NCBI GenBank assembly: GCA_027924585.1
Contig: BSBM01000636.1
Coordinates: 2,682,001-2,746,000 of the forward strand
Direction of reading: 5' to 3'
DNA length: 64,000 nt
DNA from: Larix kaempferi
Taxonomy: Eukaryota; Streptophyta; Pinopsida; Pinales; Pinaceae
A program made the translations under genes and the position numbers. Of the stretch, positions 31,364-43,385 are shown in pieces (positions within the stretch are counted from its first letter, which is position 1; each line of letters opens with the position of its first letter). Under the pieces are notes generated by a model, which did not search any database, had not been told where the DNA came from, and saw nothing but the letters and a program-made list of their open reading frames with translations.

Positions 31364-32466
31364 TGTTTGACGGACAATCCACTCGAGCGGACGCGAGCCG
31401 GATCTCCCAAGTTCAAGTGAATCTAGAACAAATAGAACAAAATATAAAACTCATTTCCTAGATCTACTTACAGATCAAATACTTAGATATCATACCTTTC
31501 AGATCGCGAATCCTTCTCCTTGTTGTTTCTCCAAGTCTCGCGGTCGTGAGATCTCCAGTTGCAATACCTGTCAAGACGATATGGAAACGATACAAGTAGT
31601 ACAAGATATCTAAACAATAACTGATCTAAATTAATAGTTGAGGAAGAAAGTTCTAAACATCATCAATGAGACAACATTCATGGAAAGAGATTATATTAAC
31701 TGTATTAAAAGGTGGGAATACATAGAAAGGATGAAGCTACAACCAAAGCCTCAACGTCGCATCCTCCATCCAACATGTCCAAGCCAAGCCTCCAAGGTGG
31801 TATAAGCTTCCCAATCACCAATATGGATTCTATCAGCATAAGGATACCATATACCTTCCCCCCTTCTCATGGAGAGAGTGGGTGTTTATATAGGGCTAAA
31901 GAGATAGGGTAGGTTGAGGATTAGGGGGAGATGGTTAAGGGATCCTCCCATTAGGTTAGGAACCGAAATTCCACCTCACCTAGAGCCTAGGGATAGGCCT
32001 CCACCTCAACAAAATTCTAGAGAGACCTTGAGACTCCCCAAAATATCCTTTAACCAACCTCGTCGCACCCTGGTAGAGGACATAGAGCGACAAAGGGGGT
32101 CGTCGCACTTTGTCCGAGGACAACCTGCGACAGTGTCTCACCCTAGTTGACCAAGAACTGCAACGTCGAACCCTAGATGAAGGAGAAGAGCGACAGCCTA
32201 CTGAAAGAGGTCAACTAGGCAGGGAAATCTCTCAGTTGGATGTATTTTAGCCCAGAACGAGGTTAGGGGTGAGAGAAAAGAGTTTACACAATGGTCAAGA
32301 TGACAACACTATCACAACGGTCATGATGATAACACTTGGTCATAATGACGATACTTGCAATGGTCATGGTGAAGACACTAGATCATGATGATGAAACTTG
32401 GTCATGATGATGACACTTGCAACACTTGCGACACTTGCACAAGGGTGATGACATTTTGGTGTAACA
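31364..32466 (-). mobile_element. Element D right LTR, inverted
   Basis: On the minus strand it begins TGTTACACC at 32466 and ends before the primer site at 31363. The last 190 bp (32275-32460) contain a degenerate repeat of ggtcatgatgatgacactt not seen in the left LTR. A TATA-like tttatatagg lies near 31887 on the plus strand. Confidence 0.75.
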
Positions 32467-33969
32467 ATGATCATCTAGTCTGGTATGCTTGATAAACCCA
32501 ACTGGGGGCTAGCTTGGCATGACCCTGTTATTGGTATGCTTGATAAACCCAACTGGAAGTTGGATTAGCATGACTTGTATGTCCCTAAATGCTTGATAAA
32601 CCCACTGTAGGTTGGCTTAGCATGGGTAGGTTCCCTGGAATGCTTGATAAACCCAACTACAGATTGGCTTAGCATTGGGATGGAACCTTGACTCTGAGAG
32701 AACCTGATAGCCCTCCTTAGTGGATACACATCCGAGCTCGGGGGTGATCTCTCAGCTAAAAGAGTACAGGTTGGATAGAGATCTAAGGTTGGGTGGAACG
32801 TTGCTCTCACTTAACCAGTTGCTTCAGAAATTGAAAGATAAGTATTTCTTGTTATGTTAAATGATGATGTTTCATTGTTATGAAATGGTTGCTTATGTTC
32901 AATTGTGGAATTGTGGAATGCATGTTTATATGAATTTGATTGAAAAGAAGTCATGTCCAGGCCTGAGTAAAGGGGTTGAGGTCATTGTTATATGTATACC
33001 ATGGTATTGCATGAGATTAGTGCATTATAAGTCTTGCATATGATAGATGTATTGTTAGATCTAACTTAATGCATTGCATATGTTATGATATGATTGATTG
33101 ACCCTGTGAATGAGTCGTATGACCACATATGATCCTTGGGAGGGAGGGAATGCCCTAAAGTGTTTCAGAACCCCTCTGTGGGTCAAATGGAAGGAAAGTT
33201 ATAGAAGGAAGAAGGTATATGTCCTTAAGTGGGGTTATGGACAGAGTTTCAGTGGGAAATTTGACATGGCATGAGTGCTCAGATGGGGCAGGGATTACAC
33301 CATTGGATATATCTCTCCAAGATCTTTCCAATGGTGCTGACCTTGTCTCATTTGGATGAGGGATGAGGAAGTTATGCCCCTCAGAATATTACGTGGAAAG
33401 TTACCATTGCAGGGGTATGGTTCTGCATGCCCGCATCCGCAATGCAGATTCCGGATTGGGGAAATGAAGAAGCCGAAGTTGCATTTTGGACTTCCACACT
33501 TCCGCACCAGCAATTACGGATTGTGGATTGCGGAAGAGACCGTTGTCAGAAGTTGAGATTTGAACTTCCGCACCCGCAATTGCGGATTGCAGATCCGACG
33601 TTGCGGATTGGGGATTGCAGAAAGGTAAGTTTCTAGTTGTGGAGTTTTGGACTTTTGCATCTGCTGTTGCAAATTGCGGATTGCGGATTGCGGAAAGGTA
33701 AGTTTTCGGTAGTGAAGTTTGCACTTCCACATCCGCAATTATGGATTGTGGATTGCGGATCCGACGTTGCGTAATGCAGATTGCGGAAATGTAAGTTTCT
33801 AGTAGTGAATTTTTCACTTCCGCATCTACAATTGCGGATTGCAGATTCACAGTTGTGGATTGCAGACCTGAGCTAATTCGACCGTGTGTGTGTGTTCAAG
33901 CGGATTTGGAGGGGAAAAAAAATGTATCAGGGTCTCCTGTGGCCTAAGGAGGTCAATGGGGATGTGACC
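32467..33969 (+). mobile_element. Element B 5' LTR, right part
   Basis: It continues the LTR after element D and matches 47384-47723 plus 57691-58978 of the 3' LTR. It ends gatgtgacc just before the primer site. It carries part of the tgcttgataaaccc array (32487-32670) and the ttgcgga array (33424-33860). Confidence 0.85.
33424..33860. repeat. Degenerate 7-bp (ttgcgga) repeat in element B 5' LTR
   Basis: ttgcgga, attgcgga and ccgcaattgcgga recur, mixed with 'ggtaagttt' and 'gtgaagtt' blocks, in units of about 75 bp. The same array lies at 58292-58860 in the 3' LTR. Confidence 0.8.
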
Positions 33970-33972
33970 GAG

Positions 33973-33984
33973 TGGTATCAAAGC
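33973..33984 (+). promoter_or_regulatory. Primer-binding site of element B (initiator tRNA-Met)
   Basis: TGGTATCAAAGC lies three bases after the LTR end and differs at one base from the usual TGGTATCAGAGC. First-strand DNA synthesis starts here. Confidence 0.75.
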
Positions 33985-34285
33985 TTCAGTTGCAACACTG
34001 CGAGCTATTTGGGCCAGATCATGCATGAATTTGTGGTCAAGAGATGTGCCCATGGAGTGATTTTGATGGACTATTTGATTAATTGATTTTTCAAAGGAAT
34101 AGTTCCAGGTTTGAATGGGTATGATGGAGTTTATAATTATGCTTGTGATATCTAATAGAATGTCTCTGATATGCACAGAGATAGCAGCAGCTGTAAGACG
34201 CATCGTATCATAGAGAAGGGCACAGAAAGGTGTATGAATGATCACTCTAAATGATGCGCAGAACCCGTTTTAACCAGAAGATGAT

Positions 34286-35602
34286 GTGTTGGGTGAGAAC
34301 GTGGAGGGGGAACATATGGAGGCCGAGTTTGATGGAAGAAGGGAGCAAGTAACGCCCCCAAAATTGGCTGAGACTATGGTAAGATTTAACGAGCGGATGA
34401 TGAAAGCGCAAGAGGAGAAACATCATCTCAATGCGGCCATTTTGCAGAGTCTTACAGACTTACAGCAAATGATTAACGGTGGTTATAACCCAAGCCACGA
34501 AGGTCGAGAGGAGAGAAATGCAAAATGTCAGTCTAGGGGCTGTTCTAAGAGAAGAACTCCAAGCCCTAGAAGAGGTTCTGTGAGCAAAAGGCACAGGACA
34601 CCCTCTCCTATATTTTCTTCTAGCAGATCAGACGATTCTGAGGGTTCTCAGGGGATCCCAGGGTGCCCTACCAGCAAGAGTAAGGCCGGAAAGAAGAACA
34701 GAGGTATTCCACAGGGTGAATTTAGGAAGGAAAGACCACCCACTTTAGATGGTGAAAGCAAAGAAGGTTAAGAAGTAGAGGCATGGCTTCTTGGAATCAA
34801 GAAGTACTTCAGAATGCATGAGTATTCAGAGAATGAAAAGGCTAAGGTTTCTATTTATAACCTTAGTGGAAGAGATTCTATTCAGTGGGATCACCTCATG
34901 CAAGTGAAGGGAATCAGTGAAAGAAGGATTAGCTGGGACAGATTACAGAGATACTTCTAGGAGAAATACCTATCGGCCAGGTATTATGATAGCAAAAGGA
35001 AAGAGTTCAATGAACTCAAAATTGGAAAGAACAACATGGATGAGTATTTCCATAGGTTTATGGAGTTGCTGAGGTATGTAGACTACATCAAGGATGAAAG
35101 AGTAAAGATCCAATGCTTCCTTGGTAGTGTACCACAGAGCTACAGAGATAGAATAGAGTTTGTAAATCCACCAAGCTTGGATGAAGCCATTAGGATGGAA
35201 GAGCACTGCTATGAGCAGGGTAAAGGTAAAGCAAAGGTGCATCCAGCATGGAAAGGTAAACCCAAGGGAAGGTTTGATCAAAAGAAAGGTGAATTCAAAC
35301 CACCATTCAGAAATCAGCCTAAGAGATTTCCACAAGGCCAACAAGCAAGAACAGAATTCAAGCCAGCTGTAGCAGCAAATAGAACGTTAAAGGGACCACT
35401 TCAGTGTTGGGGTTGTGGGGAAAACCACAGGCTTAGAGATTTCCCAACTGCAAGGAAGAACCCCAGGAGCTTGCACAACGTTAAAGGAGCAGTTACAGTA
35501 GGGGACATGGCAAGAGAAACACCTAGGATTTATGCAGCAAAGGATGATCATCAAGCAGACCATCAATCAGCAGTGGTGGAGGTTGTAGGTAAGATTTTTT
35601 AG
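34286..35602 (+). pseudogene. Element B Gag, with in-frame stops
   Basis: From ATG 34286 the frame runs through a Ser/Arg-rich region (residues about 90-125), is stopped by TAA at 34769 and TAG at 34958, then continues in the same phase. The later part has the Retrotrans_gag pattern EAWLLGIKKYF, WDRLQRYF, KEFNELKIG, MDEYFHRFMELLRY and ends near 35600. A zinc knuckle CWGCGENHRLRDFP shows C-x2-C-x4-H but F in place of the last Cys. Gag packages element RNA. Two stops and the damaged knuckle make it nonfunctional. Confidence 0.85.
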
Positions 35603-35617
35603 TAGCCTATTTCTGTT

Positions 35618-36765
35618 TTGATTGATTCAGGGTCTACTCATAGTTGTGTATCTCCTAAGATAGTTGGAATTTGTTCTCTTGGTAAAGTAAAGCATGACAA
35701 GGCTTGGCTAGTTCAATTAGCCACCGGTACCAAGAGAAAGATAAGTGAAGTGGTGAAGGAGTGTCCTATGGAATTGAATGGACTCCTCACGCATGCAAAA
35801 TTAAATGTCTTACCATTGGGATCTTATGATGCCTTAATTGGCATGGATTGGTTGGAAAGGCATAGAGCCAAGGTGGACTGTTATGGGAAAGCGCTGGAAT
35901 GCCTTGATAATGAAGGAAAGCCAAGGTTGGTTAAAGGAATTCCAAAGCATGTTTCAGTAAGGAAAATTTCAGCCCTGCAATTGAGGAAGTTTTATAAAAA
36001 GGGTTGTCAATTATATGCTGTGCATATATCAGATTCAGTAGAAGACAAAGGACCTACGATAGAAGAATTCTAGATATTGCGAGAGTTTCAGGATGTGTTT
36101 CCAAATGAAGTTCTAGGATTTCCACCCAAGAGAGATATTGACTTTTCCATTAATCTTGTTCCAGGAGCAGCACCCATCTCGAAAGCTTCTTATAGAATGA
36201 GCACACCAGAATTGGTAGAATTGAAAATGCAGCTGCAGGAATTAATGGACAAGGAATATATTAAACCGAGTGTATCCCCATGGGGCGCACCAGTGTTGTT
36301 CGTTAAGAAGAAGGATGGAACATTGAGGCTGTGTATTGATTACAGGAAGCTCAATAAAGTGACAATTAAGAACAAGTATCACTTGCCAAGGATTGTTGAC
36401 TTGTTTGATCAAATGGAGGAAGCTAGAGTGTTTTCAAAGATTGACTTGAGTTCTGGGTGCCATCAGGTGAGGATAAAGAAATAATACATTCATAAGACAG
36501 CCTTCAAGACTAGGTATGGTCATTATGAATTTACAGTGGTGCCATTTGGTCTTACCAATGTGCCTGCTACATTCATGTGTCTCATGAATAGTGTCTTCAA
36601 CAAATATTTGGATAAGTTTGTGATTGTGTTCTTGGATGACATCCTTGTGTATTCCAAGAAATGAAGAAGAGCATGATGAGCATTTGATGATGGTATTGCA
36701 ATTCCTTAGGGAGCACCAGCTATATGCTAAGCTGGGAAAATGTAACTTCTATCAAGAGAAGGTGT
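35618..36765 (+). pseudogene. Element B protease and N-terminal reverse transcriptase
   Basis: It is in the same phase as Gag after stops at 35600. LIDSGSTHS (35618) is the retropepsin active site, and ALIGMDWLERH follows. After a stop at 36071 the RT begins: [52 protein letters not shown], stop at 36482, then [10 protein letters not shown] and the active site FLDDILVYS (about 36630-36656), then another stop. Asp residues of the active site are kept. Element C cuts the frame at 36766, and the remainder resumes at 43964. Confidence 0.88.
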
Positions 36766-37320
36766 TGTTAATTTTTCGATAAACACATTCAAACATTATC
36801 TAGGATCTTACTAAGAGAATAACAAGCATATCATAACAATCATAAACACAAGAGACACAGAGTTTCCTCGGGGAAAACCAAGAAGGTGAAAAACCCTGCA
36901 ACTTCCTCAGAGATAGAATAAGCCACAATACAATATCACAATGATCAAACCCAATATAGATAACTCCAACAGCTACTCCTCCTCCACTTGTGCACACTCC
37001 TCTCTCAACTAATGTGAGTTGGATGAGTGAGTGAATGAATAGAATGAGACACACTCACTCTCTATTTATACACTGACTTGGCCTGCCAATAACCTAATAA
37101 GGCCAACCTCCCAAGGAGGTCTAATAACCCAACCACATAACTCAGCTAGGGCCGACCCCACATCGATGGTCTAATAACCCATCAAATATAAGTTGCGACA
37201 CTTACAAATACAAATGATGACACTTCTGATTGGAGGAATAATACATATCCATCATACATTTAACAAAGTACAAGTGTAATACATAGAAGAATATCTTCCG
37301 AAGTTACAAATACATCAACA
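36766..37320 (-). mobile_element. Element C 3' LTR
   Basis: The plus strand starts tgttaatttttc and ends acatcaaca. It is 555 bp, lacking an 18-bp insert (cacttgcaac-type repeat) found in the other LTR. Confidence 0.93.
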
Positions 37321-37333
37321 CTCCCTCTTAACT
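37321..37333 (-). promoter_or_regulatory. Element C polypurine tract
   Basis: The plus strand ctccctcttaact is on the minus strand a purine run (aagagggag) directly before the 3' LTR. It is identical in position to the tract of element A. Confidence 0.8.
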
Positions 37334-37639
37334 AGGAAGGTATTCTCTAGACTCGGGCCATCAATACATATCACCACAAGTCTTCAATTCTGGAGCTGGA
37401 CCATCGTCACTGGATCACGGAGCATCATCGTCACTGCTGCTGTACTCGTTATCTCGATCACTGGGCTATCTCTCAACTCTTCTCATCATAGGAAGTTCTA
37501 CAGAGCCAGCCCTTTTTCATGTTGGTTGTAGGCCTAGCCTCCTATAGGTCTTCATCATCTCTACGAGCTGGCCATCCTGTGGAATCCTCAGGGTTGATTA
37601 TGTGCGTCAACAAAACCTAGCAAGAGCATCCCAGGATTG

Positions 37640-38200
37640 ATTATGAGCCTACTTCTCAACCTATCGGATATCCCATGGAGCTATTACATGTGACCTCACA
37701 AAACTTAGCAAGAGCATCCTAGGACTGATTACGTGCCCAACACAACCTGCAAGATCTCCCAGGGAGCTATTATATGTGACCAAGCAAGCAACACCTAGCA
37801 AGAGCATCCCAGGACTGATTACGTGCCCAGCACAACCTGCAATATCTCCCAAGGAGCTATTATATGCTTCCAAGCAAAACCTATCAAGAGCATCCCAGGA
37901 CTAATTACGTGCCCAGCACAACCTGCAAGATATCCCAGGGTGATATTACATGCCACGGACAAAAACCTCAAACTAGCATTTTCCAGATCTCCCAGGGAGC
38001 TATTATATGCCATGAGAAAACCTAGAAAGAGTATCTGCAAACCTCCCAAGGCGTTATTATATGTCCCTCTAAGCAAAACCTATCAAGATAATTTGCCAGA
38101 TCTCCCAGGGAGCTATTATACGCCATAGGAAAACCTAGCAAGAGTATCTGCAAATCTCCCAGGGCGCTATTATATGCTTATCTGCACAACCTATCCACAG
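37640..38200. repeat. About 90-bp repeats in element C 3' region
   Basis: The words gatctcccagggagctatta and gcatcccaggactgattacg alternate, with gagctatta at about 37676, 37763 and 37854. Element A has an equivalent array at 56380-56850. The short frames here are not genes. Confidence 0.75.
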
Positions 38201-38214
38201 CCATGGAGTATCAT

Positions 38215-38515
38215 CCCGATACTCATGTTCCACTTGATCATCCTCACACGAAGCATCATCCTTATGCTCATGATCATACTGATCATCATATAGTACATCA
38301 TCATGATGCACATCATCATCGCATGATCATCCTGATCATCATCAGAGCATCGTCCTGATGCATATCATCATTGCATGATCATCCTGATCATCATCACAGC
38401 ATCATCTTGATGCATATCATCTTGAGCATTGTCTTGATGCTCATCACACATGATCATCCTGATCATCATACATAGCAGTAACTGGAGCATTATCCTGATG
38501 CTCATCACACAGCGC
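38215..38515. repeat. gatcatcctgatcatcat microsatellite-like array in element C
   Basis: Degenerate repetition of gatcatc, gatgcatatcatc and gatgctcatcacac, about 60 bp per larger unit. The counterpart in element A is at 55990-56340. Confidence 0.75.
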
Positions 38516-38583
38516 TTACATCCACAGCCACGGGAGGATCCTCCTACCACCATGCTTGGAATGGCTCCTGCAAATGTGTCCCA

Positions 38584-40151
38584 TCACTTCTTCCTCGAAG
38601 TATCTTCTATCTGAAGAACACCAAGCCTCTCTCTAAAGTACTTGAACTTCACTCTGGCTAGTGGTTTGGTCAACACATCTGCAATCTGCTCATCTATCGC
38701 AACATACTGGAGCTTCACTGCTCCTCTCTGCACCATATCCCTGATATAGTGATATTTGATCTCGATGTGCTTCGGCCTGTCATGGAACATTGGGTTCTCT
38801 GACAACTTCACACAACTCTGGTTGTCACAATAGATACAGGTAGCATCCAACTGGAGATCAAATAAATCAGACAGTAGCTTCCTAAGCCATACTACCTCAA
38901 AACTAGCCCAACAAGCTGCAACATACTCTGCTTCGGCTGTACTCAGTGCTACGCAGGATTTCTTCCTGCTAAACCAAGAGATCACACTTGATCCCATACT
39001 GAAGCAGCACCCCAAAGTGCTCTTCCTATCTGCAGCAATACCTGCCCAATCTGAATCAACATAACCCTCCAGGTTAAACTTTTGATTCACATCATACTTG
39101 AGCCCATAATCAATCGTACCCTTCAGGTACCTCAGAATTAGCTTTACAGCAATCAGGTGAACATGTCTAGGATCTGTCAGAAACTGGCTCAAGGTGTTCA
39201 TCGCAAAACAAATACTTGGTCTCGTGTTCGTCAGGTACATCAAGGACCCAATCATCTGACGATACACCGTGACATCAACCGACTCTGATGAAGCATCACT
39301 CAATAGCTTCAGGTTCAATGCCATAGGTGTGGCCATGTCCTTGCAGTCCATCATCCCCAACCTCTTCAGGATATCTACTGCATACTTCCCTTGTCCAAGG
39401 AGATTACATCTGCACTCTGCCACACCTCCATACCTAGAAAGTAATGCATCATACCCATGTCCTTCATCTCGAACTCGGCAACAAGCTTCCTCTTCGTGTC
39501 GGCAATCAATTTATCCTCACCTATCACAAACATGTCATCCACATACAATAGGAGTATCACTTGATTGTCTTCCTCCACCTTGTAGTAAAGGTTGGAATCC
39601 GCTTTACTCTTGGTAAATCCCAAACTGGATAGGAAGCTTTCTATCCTACCGTACCATGTCCTAGGAGCTTGCTTCAAGCCATACAAGGATTTCTTCAATC
39701 TGCACACATATGACTCCCTGTCATGTGTTTCAAAACCAAGTGGTTGCTCCACATACACTTCCTCTTCAAATACACCATTCAAGAAAGTTGTCTTGACATC
39801 CATCTGGTGTATCTTCCATTTCATCACTGCAGCCAGAGCAGGTACTGTTCTGATGGAAGTGTATCTGGCTATAGGAGCAAAAGTCTCTTCATAATCTATC
39901 CCTTCTTTTTGGCAGAATCCACGAGCAACAAATCTTGCCTTGTATTTCTCTATGCTACCATCTGCAGCATGCTTGATCTTGTAGATCCACTTGGAAGTCA
40001 CAACAGTCTTCTCATCTAGTCTTGGGACCACATCACAAACATCATTTTTCATGATCAACTGGTATTCCTCGACCATGGCATCCTTCCATTCTTTCTTTTC
40101 CATTGTTTCTTCATAACTGGAAGGTTCTTTGTTCATAATTTCACAAAGCAA
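38584..40151 (-). pseudogene. Element C reverse transcriptase and RNase H
   Basis: Minus frame 40151-39375 gives the copia [67 protein letters not shown] and the active site LLYVDDMFVIG. A frameshift near 39400 moves it to frame 39423-38584, which holds YLTNTRPSICFAMNTLSQF, GYVDSDWAG, SCVALSTAEAEYVAAC, IYCDNQSC and HIEIKYHYIRD of the copia RNase H. Catalytic residues seem present. The damage is by frameshift rather than by loss of the active sites. Confidence 0.92.
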
Positions 40152-40278
40152 GGAATCATAGCTGGTGTGTGATCTTGTCCTTTTCCTTTCTCTGTGTTCC
40201 TCCTCTGGAATACCATACCTTTATGCATCTTGGATGAGCTCTCTAGCCCATGCAGGTTTCCTCTTGTGAGATATCTTC

Positions 40279-41364
40279 TCACGGGGTGGATCTACAGGTT
40301 CTTGTGGATCTTCCAGGTTCTTGTGGATCTTCTATTTCACGATCCACTTCTGGTATTACTTCATTCATGGTGGTGTCTTGTGTTCTGGGTACCTTTGGTT
40401 CTTCATAGTCTTCAACAAGTGTCTTTCTGGATTTGATGTATGCTGAGTTTTCATCAAAAGTCACATCTCTGCTGATATCAATTTTCTTGAACCCTGGAAA
40501 GTATATTCTGTATGCCGTCGAGCTTTCACTGTAATCCACAAATATACCCTTCTTTCCTGAAGGATCTAACTTTGTCCTCTTTTCCTTTGGCACATGTGTA
40601 TATACTAGACAGCCAAATATTCTAAGATGGCTAGCTTCTAGTTTCTTACCAGAGAAAACTTCTTCTGGTGTCTTGTTGTCAAGTATCTTGTGTGGTGTTC
40701 TGTTTTGTACATATACAGATGTCCTAGTTGCTTTTTCCCATAGGTGCATGGGTAGATCTTGGTCATGAAGCATTTCCCGTGATACTTCCATGATTGTTCA
40801 ATTCTTCCTTTCTGCAACCCCATTTTGTTGTGGGTTGTAGGGAGTAGTCAACTCCCTCTTAATCCCTGAATCATTGCATAACTTCTTAAAGTCCCCTGAA
40901 GTGAATTCTCCACCATTGTCGGATCTAAAGATCTTGATCTTCCTATCAGTTTGATTTTCTATCAAGGCTTTGAATTCCTTGAACTTATCAAACACTTCAT
41001 CTTTGTTCTTCAATAAATAAACCCAAGTCTCCCTAGAGAAACCATCAATGAAAGAAACATATTATACATACCCACTCAAAGAACTGGATGACATTGGTCC
41101 ACATACATCGGAGTGGATAATCTCCAAGATTCCTTTTGATTTTCTTTCACTGCTTGGAAATGCCTTCTTTGTGTTCTTTCCTTTTGCACATCCTTTGCAA
41201 AAACCTTCATGCTTTGACTGGATTTCAGGAAGACCTTCTACTGCTTTGCTTGCAATTGGTAGTGCCCTATAGTGCACATGAGAAAGCCTTCTATTCCAAA
41301 GTTCACTTGGCTCCATGGATTCATGCACCATGGCATGTTCAGGTTGTCCCTTCAATTTGTACAA
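40279..41364 (-). pseudogene. Element C integrase with pre-integrase zinc finger
   Basis: Minus frames 41364-41062, 41013-40798 and 40791-40279 share one phase. They give the H-H-C-C finger region (LWNRRLSHVHYRAL, HEGFCKGCAKGK), then IIHSDVCGPM with the first Asp, FRSDNGGEFTS with the second, and PYNPQQNGVAERKN with the catalytic Glu, then the C-terminal part (RIFGCLVYTHVPKEKRTKLD). Stops near 41016 and 40793 interrupt it. Integrase inserts the DNA copy with a 5-bp stagger, which agrees with the ggtgt TSD. Confidence 0.9.
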
Positions 41365-42063
41365 TCATCCCTCTTGCTCTCCAATCACTACTGCATCATC
41401 TATGGTCTTACCTTTAGGCCACATAAGTACTTGTCCATCCACAAATGCAACTCTCATCCCTTTTGCATCCAAAGATGATATGGAGAGGAGGTTCTTATTG
41501 AGTCCAAGTACATATAGAACATCTTGCATCTTCAAAGACTTCCTAGAGTCTAACGTGTAGGAGGATTCACCACTTCCTTTTATGGGGTATTGATAGTCAT
41601 CCCCAATTTTCACCTTATGGGGTGACTCATGTTCAGATAGATCTATAAGAGATTCTTTGAATCTCGTCATATGTTTAGAATCCCCACTATCAATAAGCCA
41701 ATCATTACACCCATGTGTAACAGTACCTGTGAGAGCATAGATTAGAACATATTCAACGTCACTTGAAGAATCTTCACTTTCTTCTCTAGCCTTCTTCCTG
41801 GGAGGCTCATCATCCTCAGCAGCATGAGCATGATATATCTTCTTGTTGTTCTTCTTCTTATTGTTGTTTAAGTCTCTTTTGTTCTTTGGACAATCTCGGG
41901 CAAAGTGTCCCTTCTCATTACATGTGAAGCATCTACCATGAGAGGTGTCTTTCTTGAAGTTATCCCTTTGATGATGGTGAGAAGATTTCCTGGTATTAGG
42001 TTTCTCCCTTTTGAACTTACTTCTTTTGGTGTTAGCAATGAGAGCTTGGTCTTCACTTCCCAT
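41365..42063 (-). pseudogene. Element C nucleocapsid zinc knuckle and protease
   Basis: The frame has CFTCNEKGHFARDCPKN (an intact C-x2-C-x4-H-x4-C knuckle), a Lys-rich linker, an acidic stretch, and then NDWLIDSGDSKHMTRF, the copia protease active site with D-S-G followed by D where A is usual. It is in phase with the Gag frame across a stop at 42073. Confidence 0.88.
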
Positions 42064-42072
42064 CTTTTCTTC

Positions 42073-42641
42073 TCAGGCCACCAGTCTATCTTCTTCTTGT
42101 GAACATTCCTCCCATAGTCTACTGAAAGAGATCAATTTCTTTCTTGCACAAATACCTTGGATCAAGGAGTCCCATGACCTAGGTAGGCCATTCAATGTGG
42201 TCATGACAATTTCTCCATTCTCCACTACTTCATCCACAGCTTCAAGTTGTTCCTTGATTTGAGAGACCTTAGTAAAGTATGATTGAATGGTCCCTCCATT
42301 TTGGAACTTTACCCCTTTCAATTGATTCTGCAGAGTCATCTTCCGATTTATATTCTTTCCTTCAAACAACTTGGTCAAGGAGTCAAACATCTCCTTAGGT
42401 ATCTTTAGAGAAGACACATGGGGTATGAGATGGTCTTTTATAGAATCAGCAATTATTCTCTTGGCCTTAACCAAGTCCTTCTTGTTTAAGGCCTTAGCCT
42501 CATCTCCCTCTGGAACTGGAACCTTTTCCTTTATGTAGTTGGGAATTCATTCTCTTCTATGATTAACCCAATCCTATACTTCCATGCTTGGAAGTTGCCA
42601 GCTCCTTCAAGATTATTCTCAAGCTTGGTGTGGTAAGACAT
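42073..42641 (-). pseudogene. Element C Gag (UBN2-type)
   Basis: The ATG at 42641 begins SYHTKLENNLEGAGNFQAWK. A frameshift near 42540 leads into IIADSIKDHLIPHVSSLKIP, KEMFDSLTKLFEGKNINRKM and LNGLPRSWDSLIQGICARKK, the standard copia Gag domain. A stop at 42073 separates it from the knuckle. Confidence 0.88.
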
Positions 42642-43373
42642 CTTAATGAGAAACTCAATTGGAAATAAAAGATTTATGTCTTACCACTTGATTTATTGAA
42701 AACTGGATCTGGAGCTAGATTAGGGTTTGTCAGAGAAACCCTAAAAATTCAAACTTTATATTTCAAACTTCTGAAAGGATGGAAAGATGCACCTTGTTGA
42801 GCTGATCAAGATGGTATACTTCAATTTTGAAATCTACAAAATTTGACCCCTCAAAATTGCCTTTGAAACTTTTGGATTTCCTAAACAAGATCCCGAACTG
42901 GGGTTTGATATTTCCCAGGGTTCTACCAAGCCACAAAGTTCAATCTTGTGCTCTAAACTTCGATTTTTCGGAGGAGCATCTAGCTGTGGTCACAGATTCC
43001 AAAAATTTCAACTTTTTCAGAAACCCTAATTTTCCACCTTTCCGATCAAAATTCCGATTTAGGGTTTGATGCAGCCCGGCCTTCTGCCCAACCAAAAAGC
43101 TCGATCTTGGTCTCTAAACTTTGATTTTCTTGAGGTTCATCCAGCTGTAATCTCAAATTCCAAAAATTCCAACTTTCTCCGAAACCCTAATTTTCCGCAG
43201 CAGTGATGGGCCAAAAACTGAAAGTGCTCATAATTGAATTTTGTCTCAACGGAAAGATGTGCCCTTCCAAGGACAGTCATCCTAGCCTCCTACCTTTGAT
43301 GATCTGAGGAGAGAAACCCAAAAATTAAGAAGCCCTAGATTTCGCAGCTACACAGTGTCTTCTTCTTAGTACT

Positions 43374-43385
43374 GCTTTGGTACCA
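43374..43385 (-). promoter_or_regulatory. Element C primer-binding site (mutated)
   Basis: The minus strand TGGTACCAAAGC abuts the LTR. The sister element A has TGGTATCAGAGC at the same place, so two bases have changed. Confidence 0.75.

Larger units (their letters stand above)
21755..32466. mobile_element. Element D: rearranged, palindromic LTR retrotransposon with inverted outer LTRs
   Basis: The outer ends are TGTTACACC and GGTGTAACA, flanked by atga on both sides (21751-21754 and 32467-32470). The left LTR (21755-22600) faces right and the right LTR (31364-32466) faces left, each followed inward by the same primer site. Between them lie a Gag-protease frame on the plus strand, a large inverted repeat (26834-28522 with 28797-30537) and a third, partial LTR on the minus strand (30541-31140). 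No reverse transcriptase was found. It looks like a non-autonomous element altered by template switching during reverse transcription. Confidence 0.75.

Noticed and set aside
33401-33850. Minus-strand open frames rich in SAIRNPQ (also at 58254-58852)
   Set aside because: They are translations of the 7-bp ttgcgga LTR repeat and change phase with it; no protein family and no conservation beyond the DNA repeat.
37661-38128. Frames with repeated GHVISPGMLL / CNISQGAI peptides
   Set aside because: Translations of the ~90-bp non-coding array in the 3' region of copia element C.
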